A stretch of DNA of 64,000 bases from Sphingorhabdus sp. Its GTDB lineage: Bacteria > Pseudomonadota > Alphaproteobacteria > Sphingomonadales > Sphingomonadaceae. The stretch is from assembly GCA_028279555.1 (NCBI GenBank), contig JANQNO010000010.1:62001-126000 (forward strand). Reading direction: 5' to 3'. Below the pieces are notes generated by a model, which was given only the letters and a program-made list of their open reading frames with translations, was not told the DNA's origin and did no database searches. This document shows, piece by piece, positions 9,104 through 19,803 of this stretch (within the stretch, counting starts at the first letter, position 1; each line of letters starts with the position of its first letter). Position numbers and translations under genes: made by a program.

Positions 9104-10012
9104 ATGACCGGCAGCAAATCCCTTCCAGCCAATCTCGATGCGGCGCTTGATCGGATCTCAGCCGATATCGACGCCGAGTTTGCGCAACTGCTCGCCGTCC
9201 CCGACGATGCCAGAGCGCCGCTCTATGAGGCGATGCGGCATGCCTGCATAGGCGGCGGCAAAAGGCTGCGTCCCTTGCTGGTCTGCGCATCGGCGAAACT
9301 TTTCAACGTCGATTATGACGCTGCATTGCGCGTCGGAACGGCGGTCGAGGCCATTCATGTCTATTCGCTGATCCACGATGATTTACCCTGCATGGACGAT
9401 GATGCGCTGCGCCGCGGCAAACCGACGGTGCACAAGGCCTTCGGCGAGGCAACGGCAGTCCTTGCCGGCGACAGCCTGCATGCTCTGGCCTTCGAAATTC
9501 TGGCGCAGCCCTCGGTTCATGCTGACCCCTTTATACGCAGCGAGCTTATTCAATGCCTCGCGCTGGCGAGCGGCCCGGAAGGCATGGCGGGCGGGCAGAT
9601 AATGGATCTCGAAGCGGAGCGCAGTTCATTCGATCTTCCGACCATCACGCGGCTGCAGGCGCTCAAGACCGGTGCGCTCATCGCGGCCAGCGTAGAGATG
9701 GGTGCAATTTTGGGGCATGTGCCAGCCGAAGGCCGGGTGCATCTGAAGGGCTATGCGCATGATGTGGGCCTCGCCTTCCAGATTGCCGACGATATTCTGG
9801 ATGTCGAAGGCGACGAAGCATTGGCAGGAAAAGCGCTGCACAAGGATGCCGATGCAGGCAAAGGCACATTTGTGTCAATTTTGGGGCTGAAGCGGTCGAA
9901 GGAACAAGCGCAGCTTCTGGTCGACCAAGCGACTCAGCATTTGGCCAGCTATGGCAGGGAGGCTGACCTGCTGCGCAGCGTCGCCCAATATGTGAGCCAG
10001 CGCGACCGGTAA
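9104..10012 (+). CDS. ispA: Farnesyl diphosphate synthase / polyprenyl synthetase
   Basis: A 302-residue short-chain trans-prenyltransferase condensing IPP with DMAPP/GPP. The first Asp-rich motif is in HDDLPCMDDDALRRG and the second is DDILDVEGD; GGKRLRP, which binds IPP, is near residue 50. It feeds ubiquinone, carotenoid and hopanoid synthesis. It lies between xseB and coaD with short gaps, suggesting one operon. Chain length (C10, C15 or C20) cannot be fixed from sequence alone, but ispA is the normal occupant of this position. Confidence 0.93.
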   Translation: MTGSKSLPANLDAALDRISADIDAEFAQLLAVPDDARAPLYEAMRHACIGGGKRLRPLLVCASAKLFNVDYDAALRVGTAVEAIHVYSLIHDDLPCMDDDALRRGKPTVHKAFGEATAVLAGDSLHALAFEILAQPSVHADPFIRSELIQCLALASGPEGMAGGQIMDLEAERSSFDLPTITRLQALKTGALIAASVEMGAILGHVPAEGRVHLKGYAHDVGLAFQIADDILDVEGDEALAGKALHKDADAGKGTFVSILGLKRSKEQAQLLVDQATQHLASYGREADLLRSVAQYVSQRDR

Positions 10013-10027
10013 CAGGAGGGAAGCATC

Positions 10028-10522
10028 ATGGCGGAGAGAATAGGCGTCTATCCGGGAACATTCGACCCCGTTACGCTGGGCCATATGGACATTATCGAAC
10101 GCGGCGCAAAGCTCGTCGACCGGCTGGTCATCGGCGTCACCACCAATATCGCCAAGACGCCGATGTTCGACGATGATGAACGCATCGCAATGGTGGAGCG
10201 CGAAGTCGCGGCGCTGGGAAACACCAATATCGAAGTGGTCGGCTTCAACTCACTGCTTGTCGATTTTGCGAAGGAGCAGGGCGCAGGCGTCGTCATCCGC
10301 GGCATTCGCGGGGTGACCGATTTCGAATATGAATATCAGCTCACCGGCATGAACCGGCAGCTTAACCACGAGGTGGAAACAGTGTTCCTGATGGCGGATG
10401 TGGCGCTGCAACCGATTGCGTCACGGCTGGTCAAGGAGATCGCGCTCTATGGCGGCGATATCGGAAAATTTGTGACGCCAGCGGTGAAGGAGGATGTGGT
10501 CGCACGGGTCGCAGGGCGATGA
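10028..10522 (+). CDS. coaD: Phosphopantetheine adenylyltransferase
   Basis: A 164-residue enzyme of coenzyme A synthesis that transfers AMP to 4'-phosphopantetheine. It shows the nucleotidyltransferase signature TFDPVTLGHMDII (TxGH motif), VIRGIRGVTDFEYEYQLTGMNRQL, and the C-terminal SRLVKEIALYGGDI. AGGAGGGAAG precedes the ATG. It is 15 bases after ispA and probably co-transcribed. Confidence 0.97.
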   Translation: MAERIGVYPGTFDPVTLGHMDIIERGAKLVDRLVIGVTTNIAKTPMFDDDERIAMVEREVAALGNTNIEVVGFNSLLVDFAKEQGAGVVIRGIRGVTDFEYEYQLTGMNRQLNHEVETVFLMADVALQPIASRLVKEIALYGGDIGKFVTPAVKEDVVARVAGR

Positions 10523-10645
10523 TAGCAATCTGATATTTGGCGATTCGATCCTCCTCAAATAGTTTGGTTTTTTGATTTACCTCAATGTGCCAATATTGCC
10601 GGCATGTTGTATTTGCTGTTTATCCGGAGGTGAAGGGGGCGAGCG

Positions 10646-11767
10646 ATGGCGGGCAAAAACAAGAAACAAAAAGCTGGCGAGAAAAAGAAGGCGGCCAGGA
10701 AATCGTCAAACGGCAGAAAAAAGCAAGGAAAGCACACGCTTGAAGAGGGGCTGGCGCATGAACGTGAAGTCGCCGCGCAGGAATCCAAGCATGAGCTGGT
10801 CGATGAGGTCCGCGCCGGGCATCCGGATGGGGAACTGGACGATATCAAAACCATCCTGTCCGGCGCGTCTCCCGATGATGCGGCCGAGCTTTCCGGCTAT
10901 CTCGGTCTACCCAAGCCCGGGGGAAAGCCGCGCAAAACCCGAAATGATCTCGCCGATGACTGGCGTGAAGGCGGATATCCTTATAAATTCAAGATGCTGC
11001 GCCGCGACTATGAGCGCGACAAATTTATCTTGCAAACCGAACTGTTGAAACTGCAGAGCTGGATGAAAGAATGCGACCAGCGGCTCGTGATACTGTTTGA
11101 AGGGCGCGATGCAGCCGGCAAGGGCGGTGCCATCAAGCGCTTCATGGAGCACCTCAATCCGCGCGGGGCCCGTGTTGTCGCACTGGAAAAGCCAAGCGAG
11201 GTCGAGCGCGGCCAATGGTATTTTCAGCGCTACGCCGAACACCTCCCGACCAGAGGCGAGATCGTCATGTTTGATCGCAGCTGGTATAATCGTGCCGGAG
11301 TGGAACGCGTTATGGGCTTTTGCTCCGACGAGGAATATCACGAATTTCTGCGACAGGTCCCAGATTTCGAGCGCAATCTGGTGCGAAGCGGTATCCATCT
11401 CATAAAATTCTGGTTTTCGGTGAGCCGCAGGGAGCAAATGCGGCGCTTCAACGAACGCAAGGTGCATCCACTGAAGCAGTGGAAGCTGTCGCCGGTCGAC
11501 CTGGCCAGTCTGGATAAATGGGATGATTATACCCGGGCGAAAGAGGCGATGTTCTTTCACACCGACACGGCGGATTCGCCATGGACGGTTATCAAATCCG
11601 ACGACAAGAAACGCGCGCGTTTGAATGCCATGCGCTATGTGCTGCATTCGCTTCCCTACACCGACAAGGACGCCTCCCGCATCGGCCGTGTCGATGACCT
11701 GCTGGTTGGCCGGGCCAATGTCATTCACGAGCGCGGCGAATATGGTGCGCGCGGAAAGGATGATTGA
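10646..11767 (+). CDS. ppk2: Polyphosphate kinase 2
   Basis: A PPK2-family enzyme that uses polyphosphate to phosphorylate nucleoside diphosphates, or the reverse. The core has the Walker A-like segment FEGRDAAGKGGAIKRF, then GQWYFQRYAEHLPTRGEIVM, the Walker B-like FDRSWYNRAGVERVMGF and the C-terminal LDKWDDYTRAKEAMF. The first ~60 residues are strongly basic and probably flexible, an extension seen in several longer PPK2 proteins. The family is certain; nucleotide preference is not readable. Confidence 0.93.
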   Translation: MAGKNKKQKAGEKKKAARKSSNGRKKQGKHTLEEGLAHEREVAAQESKHELVDEVRAGHPDGELDDIKTILSGASPDDAAELSGYLGLPKPGGKPRKTRNDLADDWREGGYPYKFKMLRRDYERDKFILQTELLKLQSWMKECDQRLVILFEGRDAAGKGGAIKRFMEHLNPRGARVVALEKPSEVERGQWYFQRYAEHLPTRGEIVMFDRSWYNRAGVERVMGFCSDEEYHEFLRQVPDFERNLVRSGIHLIKFWFSVSRREQMRRFNERKVHPLKQWKLSPVDLASLDKWDDYTRAKEAMFFHTDTADSPWTVIKSDDKKRARLNAMRYVLHSLPYTDKDASRIGRVDDLLVGRANVIHERGEYGARGKDD

Positions 11768-11793
11768 GGATACGAGCCGGCAGGCGTAGACTT

Positions 11794-13350
11794 CTATCCC
11801 GTCTTGAGCGCCGCCATCTCCCTCAGTTCGGTCTTGAGAAGCTTGCCGATATGGCTGCGCGGCATTTCGCCAATTGCGTGCAGCGCCGATAGCCGCTGCG
11901 TCTTGCCGAGCCGCGCGTTGGTCTCGGCCAGCACAGCATCGGTATCAAGCGACGCGCCCTTCTTTGCGGTAACAAAGCCCAACGGCGTTTCGCCCCAGCG
12001 CTCTGACGGAACACCGATGACTGCGGCTTCTTCGACATGTGGATGCTTCAGAAGCTCAGCCTCAAGATCTACAGGATAGATATTGAAGCCGCCGGAAATG
12101 ATCATATCCTTCGCCCTTCCGACAAGCTCGACAAAGCCGTCGTCATCGACGCGGCCGATATCGCCCATCCGCTGCCAGCGGGTGCCATCTTCGTCATACC
12201 AGCTTGCTTCCTCGGTTTTCTCCAGCTGGTTCTGATAGCCGCTCATCATCGTGCGCGAACGACCCACAAGTTCACCGATTTCACCAGCCGGAAGCCGCAG
12301 GCCACCCTCGTCGATAGTGAATACCTCGCTCCCGTCCCACGGAATGCCGACGGTATGCAGCTTGCCTGGATGCTCATGCGCAAGGAGCAGGCAGACCACG
12401 CCGCCTTCGGTCATCGAATAAATCTCGACCAGCCCGCCCGGCATGCGCCTCAGCACCTCCGCCTTCAATTCGGCGCTGAAAGGCGCGCTGGTGCAATATT
12501 TGAGCTGCATCGAGGACAGATCGAAGTCATCGAAGCGCTCATACTCCATCAGCCGCTTATACTGCACGGGCACCAGCATAGTATGCGTCGCGCGCGCGGC
12601 TTCGGCCCGCTTGAGCCAGCCTTCAACGCTGAATTTCTTCATCAGCAGCGCGGTTCCCCCGTAAGCCATCGTCGGCAGGAACACCCCCAGCGTCGTGTTC
12701 GAATAAAGCGGCGTGGAAAGCATGCTGGCCTGCCCCGACATCCCGAAATGCGCGCCGGCGGTATATTGCCGCCAGCGCATCTGCCGTGAATGGACGATGC
12801 CCTTGGGCGTGCCTGTGGTGCCGGAGGAATAGATGATGTTGAAGGGGTCTTCGCCCGTGCATTCCAGGTCGGTCGGCGCTGCTCCTTCTGCCGCCATCCA
12901 GTCGCGATAATCCGGATAGTCCCCATGCACTCCATCCAGCATGATGACGCGCTCGGGCGCTATGTTCTTGCCGGCTAAATCCGCCAGCTTGGCAGCGTCA
13001 ATGAACAGATGCATCGCGCCGCTGTCGGCCATCATCGCTTCGAGCTGCAGCGGCGCCGCGCTGGTCGTCAGCGGGGCTGCGCAGCCTCCGGCGCGGATTG
13101 CGGCCAGATAGGCGAGCGCATAATGTACCGTCGTCGTCCCCAGGATCGCGACCGCCTGTCCGCGCTTCAACCCATCCGCCTGCAATTGGGCCGCCATCCG
13201 GTTCGTGAGCGCATCGACCTCGTGCCAGGCCAGCCGGTCATCGCCATCGTCGAGTGCCATCTGTTCGCCGCGCTGCGCGCCATGCGACGAAATCAACGCA
13301 GAGAAATCTCCATAGGGCTGTTCGAGATAGGCATTTACATCGAGAGTCAA
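11794..13350 (-). CDS. AMP-dependent acyl-CoA synthetase/ligase
   Basis: A 518-residue ANL-superfamily enzyme that activates a carboxylate as acyl-AMP and then acyl-CoA. The P-loop is IIYSSGTTGTPKGIVHS; the later motifs IYSMTEGG, GRAKDMIISGGFNIYPVDLE and the C-terminal catalytic Lys region (SHIGKLLKTEL) are present. The predicted start is a TTG that overlaps the stop of the upstream lipoprotein gene as TTGA, with AAAGGCGGG just upstream. It is the last gene of an operon with a hotdog thioesterase, so it likely handles a specific fatty or aromatic acid. The substrate cannot be named. Confidence 0.88.
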   Translation of the reverse strand: MTLDVNAYLEQPYGDFSALISSHGAQRGEQMALDDGDDRLAWHEVDALTNRMAAQLQADGLKRGQAVAILGTTTVHYALAYLAAIRAGGCAAPLTTSAAPLQLEAMMADSGAMHLFIDAAKLADLAGKNIAPERVIMLDGVHGDYPDYRDWMAAEGAAPTDLECTGEDPFNIIYSSGTTGTPKGIVHSRQMRWRQYTAGAHFGMSGQASMLSTPLYSNTTLGVFLPTMAYGGTALLMKKFSVEGWLKRAEAARATHTMLVPVQYKRLMEYERFDDFDLSSMQLKYCTSAPFSAELKAEVLRRMPGGLVEIYSMTEGGVVCLLLAHEHPGKLHTVGIPWDGSEVFTIDEGGLRLPAGEIGELVGRSRTMMSGYQNQLEKTEEASWYDEDGTRWQRMGDIGRVDDDGFVELVGRAKDMIISGGFNIYPVDLEAELLKHPHVEEAAVIGVPSERWGETPLGFVTAKKGASLDTDAVLAETNARLGKTQRLSALHAIGEMPRSHIGKLLKTELREMAALKTG

Positions 13351-14198
13351 TTCGAACCCGCCTTTCGTGAGCTCATAATCGACTGCAAGGTGGCCTCTTC
13401 AAAAAAGGACTCGTTGCATATTGAAGAATCCTGGCCTTCAAAATTACCTCGAAATATCTTCTCGCTTCGTCCATTCATGCCGACAAATTTATCGAGACGC
13501 ACTTTCGACTGCTCAGGGTCGTAACTAAAATCAATGCGCGACGCATGGTATGTTGGGCAACCATCTTCATCGAACTCCACTCTGCCTGCATAGGGCCAAT
13601 CGCCTGAAAGCCGTATCCCGTCGTAGCCAGGGTGCCGGTAGGTCTCCATGAAGTAGCTACGCTTGCCTATAATCAAGCGCACCGCGACAAACGCATCATG
13701 TGCTCCGTCACGTCCATTTCTGTGGAAGTTGAACATATCGCCGGTTATCTTGAGAACGAAGACACCGCATGTTTCGAATTTGTTCAAAGGCCCGTGAAAG
13801 GCAAAATCTTCGGAATATTTCTCATGGGCAAAAATGAAATCCGATATCTTTAGCATTCGCCGCTCCGGAAAGCCGCTATTGGGGCGAAATTCCGGTGGAT
13901 TGATATTGATCGATAGGCGGTGCGCCTTTGGATCACAGAGTAGCTCGATATATTTTTCCGGCTGCCACCCCGCCGAACTTTTGCCCTTTGGCAGTTTGAT
14001 ATAGTCGTCTGGAATAGGGGTGCGCTTGCGCGATGGTGGTGGTTCCGTTGCCCTCTCAACCTTCTTGGTAGCTGAAACAATGCTCGCCGGCGCAGAAACA
14101 GCCGGCTCCACTGTAGAAACGGTTTCGCTATGTTCGACCTTCGAGCATCCAATTGCGAACAAGCAAGCAAAGATCATGGTGGTTATACGACGTTTCAT
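13347..14198 (-). CDS. Putative lipoprotein of unknown function
   Basis: A 283-residue protein with a lipoprotein signal (lipobox AIGC, Cys18) and a Ser/Thr/Pro/Lys-rich linker before a globular region with several cysteines. I do not recognise the domain. It starts one base after the thioesterase stop and its own stop overlaps the ligase TTG, so the three are translationally linked. Its base composition is visibly more A+T-rich than both neighbours, suggesting it was inserted into an older thioesterase-ligase operon. Confidence 0.6.
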   Translation of the reverse strand: MKRRITTMIFACLFAIGCSKVEHSETVSTVEPAVSAPASIVSATKKVERATEPPPSRKRTPIPDDYIKLPKGKSSAGWQPEKYIELLCDPKAHRLSININPPEFRPNSGFPERRMLKISDFIFAHEKYSEDFAFHGPLNKFETCGVFVLKITGDMFNFHRNGRDGAHDAFVAVRLIIGKRSYFMETYRHPGYDGIRLSGDWPYAGRVEFDEDGCPTYHASRIDFSYDPEQSKVRLDKFVGMNGRSEKIFRGNFEGQDSSICNESFFEEATLQSIMSSRKAGSN

Positions 14199-14199
14199 T

Positions 14200-14601
14200 T
14201 CACACCGCCACCTGGCTTTGCGTCACCAGCGCAACCAGCTTGCCGTCTTCGTCGCTGATCTTGGTTTGCAAAACGGTGATCTGCCTGCCGACCTTGACGG
14301 GCTCGCATATAGCATGGACGGTCGTGCCTTCCGCCGCAGGACGCAGGAAGTTGGTTTTGCTCTCGCTGGTGGTCGTTCCCTTCGCGCCTTCGGGAAGATT
14401 GGCATAGGCGGCAAAAGCGCCCACCACATCTGCGAAAGTCATCACCGCACCGCCATGGATCGTCTTTGGCTGTCCGGGGCCGGAAATGGTGCAGATCTCG
14501 GGGCGGACAAGAAGCTCGGCCTCCACCCTGTCCTCGTCCATTTTTGTGATTTTGATGCCCAGAGTCTTGGCAAAAGGCACCATATCGGCGGGATTTGTCA
14601 T
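14200..14601 (-). CDS. PaaI-type hotdog thioesterase
   Basis: A 133-residue hotdog-fold acyl-CoA thioesterase of the PaaI/YdiI group. The signature TIHGGAVMTFADVVGAFAAYANL and the following SKTNFLRPAAEG are typical. It hydrolyses acyl- or aryl-CoA thioesters; the neighbouring acyl-CoA ligase suggests the same acid pool. It is the first gene of the minus-strand operon and has GAGGAG upstream of its ATG. The one-gene GxxExxY element lies just upstream of it. Confidence 0.88.
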   Translation of the reverse strand: MTNPADMVPFAKTLGIKITKMDEDRVEAELLVRPEICTISGPGQPKTIHGGAVMTFADVVGAFAAYANLPEGAKGTTTSESKTNFLRPAAEGTTVHAICEPVKVGRQITVLQTKISDEDGKLVALVTQSQVAV

Positions 14602-14629
14602 GCTTTCTCCTCACATTTCCAATCTCATT

Positions 14630-14658
14630 TTTCATAAAAGGGTAAAAGGAAAAAGAGG
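14630..14658 (+). repeat. Left inverted repeat of the GxxExxY unit
   Basis: A 29-base A/G-rich sequence from TTTCATAAAAGG to GGAAAAAGAGG. It ends immediately at the stop codon of the GxxExxY gene. Confidence 0.85.
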
Positions 14659-15054
14659 TTATTGTTTCAAAGCGCGGTCATTCATGATGCGCTTGATATT
14701 GTCCTTGAATATCATCCCCCCAAAATTAATCAGCAGCAGGAGAGGCTGCTGGAGCATTCTCACATAAGTAAGCGCTTGCTTGAAATGCAGATTGGTAAGC
14801 CGCTCAACTGACTTTATCTCCACCAGCTGGCGCTGCTCGACAATCAAATCGGCACGATAGCCGTCGGGGTAAGTGACGCCGTCAATTATAACAGGAACGG
14901 GCTGCTGATAGCTTACCGAAAGCCGCAGGCTTTCAAGTCTTTTGCCAAGCGCTTTCTCATACACAGATTCGAGCAATCCGGGCCCGACATCCTGATGCAA
15001 ATGGTAAGCCGTATCGACGATTACACTCGCGAGTTCTTCGATAGTTTTCGGCAT
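14659..15054 (-). CDS. GxxExxY protein (PD-(D/E)XK nuclease-like)
   Basis: A 131-residue protein of the GxxExxY family, a group placed in the PD-(D/E)XK nuclease superfamily. The naming motif is GLLESVY (inside GPGLLESVYEKAL). The downstream YRADLIVEQRQLVEIKSV provides the Asp and the E-x-K of a PD-(D/E)XK site. The ATG at 15054 has AAGGGGGA upstream. No function is established for the family; the intact motif suggests catalysis. It is the only gene inside a pair of near-perfect inverted repeats. Confidence 0.85.
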   Translation of the reverse strand: MPKTIEELASVIVDTAYHLHQDVGPGLLESVYEKALGKRLESLRLSVSYQQPVPVIIDGVTYPDGYRADLIVEQRQLVEIKSVERLTNLHFKQALTYVRMLQQPLLLLINFGGMIFKDNIKRIMNDRALKQ

Positions 15055-15072
15055 CTGGTCATCCCCCTTATT

Positions 15073-15101
15073 CCTCTTTTTCCTTTTACCCTTTCATGAA
15101 A
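15073..15101 (-). repeat. Right inverted repeat of the GxxExxY unit
   Basis: The partner of 14630-14658, identical at 28 of 29 positions when read on the other strand. Its outer end is the perfect palindrome TTTCATGAAA, which is broken by one base in the left copy. It lies 18 bases upstream of the gene's start codon. Confidence 0.85.
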
Positions 15102-15139
15102 CAACCAGATTCCACTCTCTAGCATAACCAACCCTTTGA

Positions 15140-17737
<2,598 letters not shown>

Positions 17738-17799
17738 TCGACTCTGGTTAGCCTTTGAAAAATGATCTATATCTTCTGCTTTCTCGAAGAAAGCGACAT

Positions 17800-18726
17800 A
17801 TGATACGCGCGCACTTACTCTTGTTTCCTTTTGCGCTGGCCTTGTCCCCGCCAGTTGCGGCTGAGTCAAAGACTGCGAGCAGCGATTGCGATACGCCCGA
17901 GCTGCGTGCAGCAGCGGAAGGTGGCGACCGCAACAGCCAGAATGATCTGGGGCGCTGCCTGATGGGTGCCGAGGACGAAGCAAAACGGGCCGAAGCGCGG
18001 CGCTGGTATAAGCTGGGAATGGAAGCTGGCGATGTTGAGGCAAAAAATGGATATGCTGTGACGCTTTTGCAAGGCATTGGCGGCCCGGAAGACGCCGAAT
18101 CCGGGCAAAAGCTGATGGAGGAAGCTGCAACAGAAGGGTCCTATGGTGCCAAGCTGACTTTGGCCGACCATTATCTGCAGGGCGGGGGGTTTTATGACAA
18201 AGATGAAGCAAAGGCGCTGGCTTTGCTCGTCGAAGTGGCAGACAGCGGGGCTGTCAAAGGAGCGTCCCAGGGATGGATCGAATGGCGCATCGGGATGATG
18301 CATCTAAATGGTACAGGAACGGCAATAAACAGAGGCAAGGCTTGGCACTGGGTTGTTCGGGGTTCCGAAAATGGCGCTGAGCAAGCAATGATCAGCAGGG
18401 CTGTCATGCTCGCCACGGGCGAGGGGACGACAGAAGACGACGTCGCCGCGCGCGAATGGTACAGCAAGGTGGCATTTGGCGGGCAGAGCAATTGGAGTCG
18501 CGGCATGCGCGGCCTTGGCTGGATGCTGTGGAATGGCGAGGGCGGCCAGGTCGACCGCAGAAAGGCCTGCACATATCTCAACCTGGCCTATCGCGCCGGT
18601 GACGACAAGGCGGAGAACATACTCGATCAGATTTCGCCACAGCTGAGCGATGAAGAAAAAGAGACATGTAGCAGCGACGCGCAAACCTGGATTGACGAGA
18701 ATTTACCAAAGAATCAGCAGGGCTGA
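17800..18726 (+). CDS. Exported Sel1-repeat protein
   Basis: A 308-residue protein with a signal peptide (MIRAHLLLFPFALALSPPVAA) followed by a chain of Sel1-like TPR repeats, recognisable from recurring segments such as EARRWYKLGMEAGDVEAKNGYAVTL, KALALLVEVADSGAVKG, GKAWHWVVRGSENGAEQAM and ACTYLNLAYRAGDDKAENI. Sel1 repeats mediate protein-protein contacts, often in envelope processes. An in-frame ATG at 17755 would spoil the signal peptide, so 17800 is preferred. Partner and process are unknown. Confidence 0.82.
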   Translation: MIRAHLLLFPFALALSPPVAAESKTASSDCDTPELRAAAEGGDRNSQNDLGRCLMGAEDEAKRAEARRWYKLGMEAGDVEAKNGYAVTLLQGIGGPEDAESGQKLMEEAATEGSYGAKLTLADHYLQGGGFYDKDEAKALALLVEVADSGAVKGASQGWIEWRIGMMHLNGTGTAINRGKAWHWVVRGSENGAEQAMISRAVMLATGEGTTEDDVAAREWYSKVAFGGQSNWSRGMRGLGWMLWNGEGGQVDRRKACTYLNLAYRAGDDKAENILDQISPQLSDEEKETCSSDAQTWIDENLPKNQQG

Positions 18727-18839
18727 CTTCATTCTCACCCCACCGCGAATCCGGCCCGCCATGCCGACCATCGCTTGCAGCACCCGATTAAACAGCGGAT
18801 AAACATTGGCATAACTAGAAAAATGGGGTGTGACGCGTC

Positions 18840-19244
18840 ATGCGTAGAACGCAAATATTTGGGCTTTCGGCCGCGCTTTCGCTTGGAATAGCGGCAGCAG
18901 CGCTGCCGACAATCGGCGCGCAGGCGCACCATACCGGCGCGAAAAGCGGCAAGGTTCTCGCCACCGGCATGGCCAGCTTTTATGGTAAGCGCTTTGCTGG
19001 CCGGAAAACGGCAAGCGGCGAAATCTTCAACCCAGCCAAAATGACCGCCGCACACCGGACATTGCGCTTCGGCACGAAAGTACGCGTCACAAATCTGCGC
19101 AATGGCCGTCAGGTGGTGGTGCGGATCAATGATCGCGGACCCTTCGCCAAAGGCCGTGTGATCGACCTTTCCCGCGCTGCGGCGCGGCAGATTCGCATGG
19201 TAAGCAGCGGCGTAACCCGAGTGCGGCTGGAACGCGTCAACTAG
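18840..19244 (+). CDS. rlpA: RlpA-like double-psi beta-barrel protein
   Basis: A 134-residue exported protein: signal peptide to about residue 29, then a double-psi beta-barrel ([61 protein letters not shown]). These match the RlpA family, whose members are septal lytic transglycosylases acting on stem-peptide-free glycan. It lacks the C-terminal SPOR domain of full-length RlpA, so septal targeting would need another mechanism. It is a single-gene unit. Confidence 0.88.
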   Translation: MRRTQIFGLSAALSLGIAAAALPTIGAQAHHTGAKSGKVLATGMASFYGKRFAGRKTASGEIFNPAKMTAAHRTLRFGTKVRVTNLRNGRQVVVRINDRGPFAKGRVIDLSRAAARQIRMVSSGVTRVRLERVN

Positions 19245-19263
19245 GGTCAGGACCCTAGCGCGC

Positions 19264-19710
19264 CTACCCGTCTTTGGCGCTCCCCAGACAAATATGGCTG
19301 GTTATGCTCTGCACCATCGGCAGCACACCCAGCGTATCGGCGTGAAAATCCTTGTAAGCCGCCAGATCGGCGACCTCGACGCGTAAGATATATTCGACCG
19401 CCCCGGTAACATTGTGGCATTCGCGCACTTCGGGCGCATTGGCCATCGCCGCCTCGAAGGCCAGCGCATCTTTTTTGAGATGCCCCGACAGGCCGACGGT
19501 GACGAAGATCACTGCGCCCACGCCCAATTTCGACCGGTCGAGCACCGCGCGGTACCCCGCAATGATCCCGCTGCGTTCCAGTTCCTGCACCCGGCGCAGG
19601 CAGGCAGACGGCGATAAACCCACACGGTCGGCCAGCGCGACATTGGCAAGCCGGCCATCGGCCTCAAGAGCTTGCAATATATTGCGGTCAATCTGATCAA
19701 TTTCAGCCAT
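19264..19710 (-). CDS. Lrp/AsnC-family transcriptional regulator
   Basis: A 148-residue regulator with an N-terminal helix-turn-helix (IDRNILQALEADGRLANVALADRVGLSPSACLRRVQELE) and a C-terminal RAM ligand-binding domain. Such proteins sense amino acids and form octamers that bend DNA. It is divergent from an indoleamine-dioxygenase-type gene, with 93 bases between start codons. The obvious reading is that it controls that gene in response to tryptophan or a related amino acid; this is inference. The ATG at 19710 gives a normal-length product. Confidence 0.9.
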   Translation of the reverse strand: MAEIDQIDRNILQALEADGRLANVALADRVGLSPSACLRRVQELERSGIIAGYRAVLDRSKLGVGAVIFVTVGLSGHLKKDALAFEAAMANAPEVRECHNVTGAVEYILRVEVADLAAYKDFHADTLGVLPMVQSITSHICLGSAKDG

Positions 19711-19803
19711 AGATTGCGCGATTGCAGCATATTGCGCGTAAAAAGCAAGGAAATTCGCCTCGATATTGCATATTATCCGTGCAGAGAAGAATGGAGATGC
19801 AGG

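Larger units (their letters stand above)
14630..15101. mobile_element. One-gene element: GxxExxY gene between 29-bp inverted repeats
   Basis: Positions 14630-14658 and the reverse complement of 15073-15101 match at 28 of 29 bases (core AAAGGGTAAAAGGAAAAAG). They enclose a single gene whose stop codon directly abuts the left repeat. The unit is 472 bp, more A+T-rich than its surroundings, and lies between the thioesterase operon and gyrB. The imperfect direct repeat TTCCAATCTC/TTCCACTCTC lies just outside (14617-14626, 15110-15119) but is not symmetrically placed. That it is a mobile unit is inference from layout. Confidence 0.6.

Noticed and set aside
13340-13380. A tRNA T-arm-like GGGTTCGAATT on the minus strand
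   Set aside because: There is no complementary stem, acceptor or anticodon arm, and it lies within the ligase/lipoprotein coding overlap.
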